DNA of 64,000 nt. Source: Panicum virgatum. Taxonomy: Eukaryota; Streptophyta; Magnoliopsida; Poales; Poaceae. A program made the position numbers and the translations under genes. Positions 20,601-29,600 of this stretch are shown here, in pieces. The notes beneath the pieces were generated by a model. That model searched no databases and was not told where the DNA came from. It saw only the letters and a list, made by a program, of their open reading frames with translations. The stretch lies in assembly GCF_016808335.1 (NCBI RefSeq), contig NC_053137.1:49467781-49531780 (forward strand), in the 5' to 3' direction. The first letter of the stretch is position 1. Each line of letters starts with the position of its first letter.

Positions 20601-23600
20601 ATGGCGTCTCAGGCCGCAGATCTCTCCGGTACCCTCCTCTGTCCGCGACGCCTTGGCGGATCCTCACTGGCGTCGCGCGATGGAAGAAGAGTACGTGGCT
20701 CTTCTCGCCAACCAGACGTGGGACCTCATGCCGCGCCCGTCTGGTTGCAATGTGGTGACTGGCAAGTGGATCTGGACGCATAAGCGTCGGGCTGACGGCA
20801 CATTGGAGCGCTACAAGGCTCGCTGGGTTCTCCGGGGGTTCACCCTGCGGCCTGGTGTGGACTATGATGAGACATTCAGTCTAGTGGTGAAGCCTGCTAC
20901 TGTGCGCACGGTCCTCTCGCTTGCGCTCTCTCGCTCTTGGCCTGTGCACCAACTGGATGTGAAGAATGCCTTTATTTACGGCACTCTGTCAGAGACAGTC
21001 TATTGCTCTCAGCCAGCGGGATTTGTGGACTCTAGTTGTCCGGACATGGTCTGCCGGCTCAACAAGCTTCTCTATGGTCTGAAGCAGGCTCTGCGAGCTT
21101 GGTATTCTCGGTTCGCCATGTTTTTGCTGACACTGGGGTTCACCGAGGCCAAGTCTGACACGTCTCTCTTCATCTATCGCCGTGGGGATGAGACTGCCTA
21201 TCTGCTGCTCTATGTCGATGACATTGTGCTTATAGCCTCCAGTCAGCAGTTGCTTCAGGGTGTCATCTCATCTCTGCAGCAGGAGTTTGCTATGAAGGAT
21301 CTTGGTCAGCTCCACCACTTCTTGGGCGTCACTGTTGAGCCTCGCCCGTCTGGTCTTCTCCTTCACCAGCGCCAGTACACACTTGATATTCTGGAGCGGG
21401 GTGGGATGACTGATTGCAAGCCCTGCTCCACTCCTGTCGACACTTAGGCGAAGCTGTCTGCTGATCTGGGTGATCTGGTGGCTGATCCTACTGCCTACCG
21501 GAGTCTGGCCGGCGCTTTGCAGTTCCTCACCTTCACCAGGCCGGACCTCACCTACGCTGTTCAGCAGGTCTGTCTCCATATGCATGATCCCCGGGAGTCA
21601 CATCTTGCTGCGCTGAAGCGTCTCCTCCGCTACGTCCGTGGCACTGTGGACCCCGGCCTGGTTCTTCACCGCTCGTCCTCTGCTGCGCTGGTTGTCTACA
21701 CCGACGCTGACTGGGCTGGCTGTTCGGACACTCGCCGCTCCACTTCCGGCTACGCCGTCTTCCTGGGCGGCAACCTGGTCTCCTGGTCGTCCAAGCGGCA
21801 GCCGGTTGTCTCCCGCTCCAGTGCCGAGGCGGAGTACCGTGCTTCGCTAACGGCGTGGCGGAGGCATCCTGGCTACGACAGCTCTTGGCGGAGCTCCACA
21901 GCCCGCTCGCCAAGAGCACGCTCGTCTACTGCGACAACGTCAGCGCCGTGTATCTCTCCACCAACCCCGTCTAGCATCAGCGGACGAAGCATGTGGAGAT
22001 CGGCCTGCACTTCGTGCGCGATAGGGTTGCCGTCGGCGATGTTCGGGTACTGCATGTCCCGACTACCTCCCAGTTTGCCGACATCTTCACCAAGGGACTA
22101 CCATCCTCGACCTTCTCAGAGTTTCGCTCCAGCCTCAACGTAGCAGGTGGCTAGTTGTGCCTGCGGGGGGGGGGGGGTGTATTTGCCCTTTGTACTCTCT
22201 TTGTACTCTCTTCGTGTCCAGTCTTGAACATTGCTGCGCCGGTAGTTTAGACTGCGGGGGGGGGGGGGTGTTGGCTTTCTTGTTGTCCAGTCTTGAACAC
22301 CGCTGCGCCGGTAGTTCAGACTGCGGGGAGGTATTGATGTATGTGTGAGCCCATGTATAGAGGCCCATCTAGAGGCCCATGTATAGGATCTATATATCCC
22401 ACCCTTCTAGGGTTTGGAGGAATACATCCATTATTTCCCTCCTACAGAACTGATGATAAACATGTTGTGAGAAGGACCTGTAACTATGTTTCAAGACTTG
22501 TATACTCCTGTACAAATGGGTTCAAAGCTTCTACCTCACTCTTGTATGCTTTCATTGTTAGGTTACTGTCATAGTTGCTGGAACTGTGCGTTGGAAGCGC
22601 TACCTTGATTATCTTATCATGTCACTATGTAGTGAGGAGAAGGTGTTCAGGGAGATGGAGCCACTGCTTCTGCAGGTCTCTCTTAGTCTCTTATTCTTTG
22701 TTGAATACCCATTACAATAGTTAATTCCACACTTTTAAATCCTTAGAACGTTAGCACTTTGTGATTTCAGATATTGCGAATTGGATTTTTTGAAATTCTC
22801 AAGCTTGATGTACCAGCTTATGCTGCCGTCGATGAGGTATTTTGATTTATCTTTCTTTCTTTTTCCTTTTTCCTTGTTCGATGATCTGTAATTAAGTTAA
22901 CTCTTCATGTAGCTTTTACTGTTGTTTGATCTAATCGTTATTAATGATTCTATGTCAGTCAAAGAATATTATTATCTGTTCCATGTAAGTTCCACAGCAC
23001 AAGAAGCTAACAATGCATTGTTCTTGTCATATTTATTCCATTACAGAGAACTTACTATAAATGATGTTGGTATATGGTGATGGCTACATGCTATTGTCCA
23101 ATTGTGCACATTCTTTTCTGCGCCCATTCAAACATCAAATGCCAACTTTAGTTGTTTCACTTTTCCTGTACGCAATATCTATTATATGTTCACGGATAAC
23201 AGTGATGAAAGGAATCTTTTGAATTTGTATGTACTTTTTTGCACAACTTACATTTTTTTTATATTAATGATCACATGTAGTACGTTCAACATAGCTAAAA
23301 AACATTATGGTCGTGTTCTTGTTTCAATATTCTAAAAGCAATTCACTTTTTTTTACTCATCTTCATTACCTATTTTACGACCTTTTTGTGTTCTTTTTTT
23401 GGGGATGCATATTATATATATTTGTCACTATACTACTAATATTAATGTTCAACAGACAATTGTATATATGCTTATCATTGCTTTATAAAACATTGGCAAT
23501 TTGATATGACAATCTGTCCTGCAAATCCGAATTTTAGAATGTAAGACTTGCTAAAGTAGCTTTAAGGCCTGGTGCTGGGAACATGGTGAATGCGATTCTG

Positions 23601-26600
23601 CGCAAACTTCTATTGCTAAAGGTATGGACAATAGACTTGTCTAATGAGCCTGATCAATAGGACAGTGTTGCAACATATTGTTTTGTTTCTCATGATAATT
23701 CAGGAAACAAACTCTCTTCCTCTTCCAAAGATAGAAGGTGATGATCGTGCCCAGGCTCGTGCTCTTTCCATAATCTATTCTCATCCTGTTGTAAGTTTTC
23801 TCTACTTTTAGAAATAGATATCTTCTTTTATATATGGTTTTTTCTATTTTGCTGTGTTCTTAGCATACTCACATTTTATTTGAAGTAATTCTTTTTATCG
23901 ACCAATATCTCTATTGCCTGAAGTTGTCTAGCTATGGGATGTTCAGCATACTTGTTCCTTCTATCTTAAAATCTTTGCAGGAAACCAGTACATACAAGAT
24001 AATTATCTGTTAGAAATTTTAACTAAAATATTTGTTCTGCTCTGCAGTGGATGGTGAGAAGATGGATACGACTCCATGGAAAAGATGAAGCTCTAAGATT
24101 GATGAATTGGAATAACAGTGATCCCCGTTTCAGTCTAAGGTTTTACCCGATGGTGTTCTGTACTGCAATCCGCCTGATCTGTTCATGCATCTGTGCCTTG
24201 TTGACTGATCTTTATGTACTTTGCTTCATAGGGTGAACACATCGAAAGGCTATACAAGGGCTGACCTTGTAAAACAATTGGAAAGTTTACAGGTGTTTTC
24301 ATTGATCTTATTACTTCTTGTTCCGTTGCGTGTGAGTTTGAATATAATTTCTCAGGACCACAAATAACTGAATGAGTATAGCATGTGCCTTTTGTGCTTC
24401 ATGGTCTTATGGATGGCATTTGCCTAATCTATTTTAATTCACATGGGAGAATACCAGTCTTGATATAGAGCTAGTTAGTCTACCTGTAGTATCATATCCA
24501 TGTTAATGTCAATTCTACGACAATTTTGCAAAGTTAATCTGATGGATGATTTTTTGTAGGTTCATCATGAAGAGTCAGTTATGGATGAATTTGTCCGCAT
24601 TCAGGAAGGGATGCAGGTAAGGAAGCAGAATAGATCGCTCTTTCTACTTTTTTTAGGTACCTTTCATGTGTTGCTTGTTAAAATAACATGATCTATTGAT
24701 CTCCTCTATAAACACCATTTTTGCAAGCAACCTTTTTCCTCGTATGGGTTCACCATTTATCCATCGCGAAATCCACTGATTTCATATTTCATCAATAAAG
24801 TTATCTACCAGTTTGATTTTTCATTAATAAAGTTATCTACATTTTGTTTTCTTGATGTTTCCAATTATGTTTGATAACTGGATAGTTTAATTTCTTCCCT
24901 ATATAGGCAGTCTTACAAGCTGGATTACTAAAAGATGGCATGTGTGCCGTGCAAGATGAGAGTGCAGGCAAGTTATATAGTTATTTCTTGATCACTAAGC
25001 CCTGTACCTCAGTTTTCTAAAATGGGATTACTGCACTAAATGATGCCCTTAGCAAATAATATTGCTCATGGCTCTACAAGCTATTTTTTCTTTCTCGAAC
25101 ACGCAGGAGAGCTGCGTATGTTTGTATTAAGAGTGGCTCTACAAGCTATTAAACTTCTCTTGTCACATCCATTTATTTGAGAGTGATAGTAATTTTCATT
25201 TGAGGAAGTTATTAATAGCCTGTGTTGAGTCATGAAGGACCTATTTCAGGTCTTGTAGTTTCTGTGGTTGACCCACAACCTGGGGATACCATCATCGATT
25301 GCTGTGCTGCCCCTGGCGGAAAGACTCTGTTCATGGCATCACGATTGTCAAGACAAGGTAAGAAAATGGAATGGAGAGTGGGCTTCAATGTTCAACTATT
25401 TTTTTTTTGAGGCAAGCTTCAATGTTCAACTTGTGCAAACTGTAATAAACTTGTTTTGCTACTATCTCATACTTCTTTAGTTTGCATCTCATTTGTTCTG
25501 TGAGCGAATATTCGTGAATCACTTTCCATTTCTTACTGCTGATAGCTTGATCATATGCAGCTTCAGTCATATGGTATTTGAGACATTCCCCAAAAATTAA
25601 CATTTGTTAATGCTTGTATTCGGCACCAAGTATATAGAGCTCTGAAAATAATTTCATGATTCATTATTTTACCAGCACATTCTGTAATTTCAAGTGGATT
25701 GAATTTCATGCCTCAAATGGATAGTAGCTTGGAGAATCATCATAACAGTGTACTCTGAAACAGGAAAGATAAGAGCTCTAGATGTAAACAAAGGTCGCTT
25801 GAGAATACTCATGGATGCAGCAAAGCAACACAGTCTTGATGATATGATCACTGACATCCATGCTGATCTTCGACTATATGCTGTAAGTTCCCATGAAAGT
25901 TCGCTGTTGGTAATCCAGAAAAGAGAAAAGAGGAAAAATGACAAATTTCCTTACAATGCTTATCCAATGGAACTGTTTTAGAAATATGGCTAGTGTCTAT
26001 TATTTTCGTTAAAAAACTACTGATTATTATGGTTAATGATTTCTCCACATGTATGATAAGGAAATTACCCATGTGGAAATATATTGCAGAAGGAAACCAC
26101 AGCTAAATATGACAAAGTATTGTTGGATGCTCCGTGCTCTGGGCTGGGAGTCCTTTCCAAGGTACCTTTCTTCATCAAGTTCTCCAGAATTTCACCCCTC
26201 CAGCATTCAGTTGAACTAACTTGAATCTGGAATGACAAGCTGTTTCTTTTTATTGTTCCTAAGAGAGCAGACTTGCGTTGGAATAGACAGTTTGAAGATT
26301 TGGAAGAATTGATGTGTTTACAAGATGAGCTTCTTGATTCGGCATCAACGTGAGATTCCTTGCAACTGCAACATTGAAAGAATATTTGTCTGAACAGCAG
26401 CTGGGGTTACTTACAAGTTACAATTGTTTTACTTGCAGGTTGGTAAAGCCTGGTGGTATACTAATCTACAGTACATGCTCGATTGACCCTGAAGAAAATG
26501 AAAATAGGATTACTACTTTTGTCCAGAGGCATCCGGTACTTGTTCATAACAACCAGCATGGATTTTTTTTTTTTCTCGAATACGCAGGAGAGCTGCGTAT

Positions 26601-29600
26601 CTTTGTATTAATAGAGAGAATAAACCGGCCCCTTACAAACTAGCACACCTCACTCCGAGCCGAGCTGTGAGGGGCTGTGATACACTATGATGTTGTAGCC
26701 TAAGAAAAAAACAAAAAACAAAAGCTTGACCCGAGACCACTAACAAGGACTAGGAACTAGCCTAGTCCGAACACTTGACCAGCACTCAAGGAGCTGAGGC
26801 TTCGAGCCCCTGCCAGACACCACAAGTGGTGTTCATCCTTGAACGCCTGCAGTAACCTGTCCAAATTTGGGCGGTCTCCTTCAAACACACAAGCGTTTCG
26901 GTGTTTCCAAAGAAGCCAAGCACCCAAAATAACCAAAGTATTAAATCCTTTCCGTTTATCTTTCTGAATCTTTTTGACACTCGTCCTCCACCATTCTGAG
27001 AAGGAGAGTTCATCCCTTAATGGAGTGCAGACCTGCCAGTCAAACTTTGCTAGAATTCGAAACCAAAACTCTCTTGCAAAGACACATGTGGTGAGTATGT
27101 GTTGTATATTTTCAGGTTCTTGATCACACAGCAAACAACGATCGGTATGTGGAAGATTCCTTCTTTCCAAACGATCTGCTGTCCAACACCTGTTCCTTAC
27201 TGCCAACCATAGAAAAATTTTGCACTTAGCTGGTGCCCAGGATTTCCAAATTCTTCGCCAGGGCTCAAAGTTAATTGCACCATTGAAGAAGGCCAAATAA
27301 GCTGATTTAGCTGTGTATTGTCCCGAGGCCTCAAACCGCCAAGTGTGAACATCTTCTTCCTGAGTGAGAACAAACTCAGAAAGAATGTTGGATAGTTGGA
27401 ACAGCTCATATATCCCAATCATAGATAAACCTCCTTGTATGTCTTGCGCCCATCTGTTATCAACCATGGCCTCTGCAACCAGACTCATGTTTCTGATACG
27501 TGTCGGGACTGCAGCCACCACTAATGGTGCAATGTCTCTGACTGAGCTGCCATTAATCCATTTATCCTTCCAAAATTTAGTTGAAGTTCCATTCCCAATA
27601 GATGTCTGCATTCCAACCTGGAAAAGTGCCAGCACATTGGCGTGGATGGGGATATCAAGGGACAGCCATGGCTTGCTAGACTCTGTTTTCCGCAGCCACA
27701 GCCACCGCACTTGTAAAGCCCAGCCCATGATTTCCAAGTTAGGAATTCCCAAACCACCAAGTTCTAGAGGTCTTTGCACCTTCTCCCAAGCCACCAAGCA
27801 GCAGCCCCCTTGTGCCTCTTTTCTTCCTTTCCACAAGAAAGCTCTTCGAATCTTATTAATTGCCTTAATGAACCATTTGGGAACATTAAGCGCAATCAAT
27901 ACATGTATCGGAAGAGCTGAGAGAACGAAGCGCACCCAAGTTGCACGACCCGACATATTCATCATATTAGCCTTCCAACCAGGCAATTTGTCTCCTATTC
28001 TTTCCACCCAAGACAGGAGGTCTGCTTTCCTCAGTTTCTTGTCTGAGATTGGAAGTCCCAAATAAGTGCATGGAAATTTCGACACCGAACAAGTCAAAGA
28101 CGAGGCAATGGCCATGGTTTCAGTTTCCTCACACCTTATTGGGATAACACAGCTCTTTTGAAAATTTGTACGGAGGCCAGACACCTCACCAAACACTTCT
28201 AAGATTTGTGCGGTCAGATTCATCTCATCTTCAAGTGGGCGAATGAATAGAGCAACGTCGTCTGCATATAAGGAAATCCGTTGTCCAGTGAAACCTCTCG
28301 ACAAGGGTTGTAGCATCCCCAACTCCCCGGCCTTGGTGAATAGTCTGTTTAGAACGTCCATGACCAAGATGAATAGCATGGGCGACAGTGGGTCACCTTG
28401 CCGAAGACCACGCTGATGTCTAATTTGTTCACCAGGTTCACCATTAACCAGAATTCTCGTGGAGGCCGTTGTGAGCAAACGAGAGATTAAGTTACACCAA
28501 GGATTACCGAATCCCAAGTGTTGCAAAACTTCCATCAAGAACGACCAAGAGACTGAATCGAAAGCCTTTGAGATATCTAGTTTCAGAAAGATGCTTGGTA
28601 CCTTTTTTCTGTGTAACATCTTGATGGTCTGTTGTACGAGCATATAGTTGTCATGAATACATCTTCCTTTCACAAACGCACTCTGATTAGTAGCCACCAG
28701 TTCCTTAAGCATTGGCGCCAACCGATTTGCCAGCACCTTGGTCACCAATTTAGCGAAGCTATGAACTAAGCTGATTGGTCTGAAATCTGACGGCGTCAGA
28801 GCTTCCTCCTTCTTTGGAATTAACGTGAGATAGGCCGAGTTCAACAGCCATAATTTCCTGGAATCCCCCTGTTGCAATGTGAGAATTGCAGCCATCATAT
28901 CCGACTTGATCAACTGCCAACAAGCTTTGTAAAAACGCCCAGTATACCCATCTGGCCCAGGAGCTCTATCTGCCGGAAGATCTTTAATGGTTTCCCACAC
29001 CTCATCCTCTGTGATAGGTTCATCTAAAACTGAGAGATCAATTCCCGCCCGATGGAAGAAGTTAAGATCTAAAGTTGAAGCCCGCTGAAGTGGAGTGCCA
29101 ATCAATCCCTCAAAATGTTCAAAGAACACAGCCTGCTTGTCCTCCTGGTTGGTGACCACCTCGCCATTCTGTACCAGTTTAGGGATGAAATTTTTTCTTT
29201 TCCTAAACCTGGCCTGGTTGTGAAATAAGGCAGTGTTGGCGTCCCCATCCTTTAAAAACCCAATTCGAGATCTTAGGCGAGCCACAGTTCTTTCTAGTGA
29301 AGATAAAATCAAACAATATCTCTTTGCTTCTCCTCTTAACCAATCCTCCTCTGGAGTTAGAACACGACTGTCTTGTGCAATTTCAAGTCGATGCAAAATT
29401 TCCCGAGATAGTCCCAACTGTGTTTTAATATGCCCCACTTGTTTGTGACTCCAAGATTGTAAGGCCTTCGTGAGCCTTTTTAATTTCTTGTCTATTTGTT
29501 CCATGGGACAGGAAGCAGAGACCGGTTGATCCCATGATTGAGCAACGACCTCATGGAAGCCAGGGAGTTTTGTCCAGAAGCTCTCAAAATGAAACCTCCG

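Larger units (their letters stand above)
16631..22446 (+). mobile_element. Copia LTR retrotransposon with very short LTRs, disabled
   Basis: Flanked by the 5-bp duplication GAACT (16626-16630, 22447-22451), with LTRs at both ends. The 5' LTR is followed at once by TGGTATCA, the initiator-tRNA primer-binding site of Copia elements. Domain order gag, protease (DSGASFH), integrase ([11 protein letters not shown], then VDDFSYYSW), reverse transcriptase (YVDDIVL) and RNase H ([16 protein letters not shown]) is Copia-type. Stops at 17861, 18213, 19671, 20343, 21445 and 21972, with frameshifts near 17915, 20620 and 21845, disable it. It lies in intron 6 of the methyltransferase gene in sense orientation. 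Confidence 0.93.
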
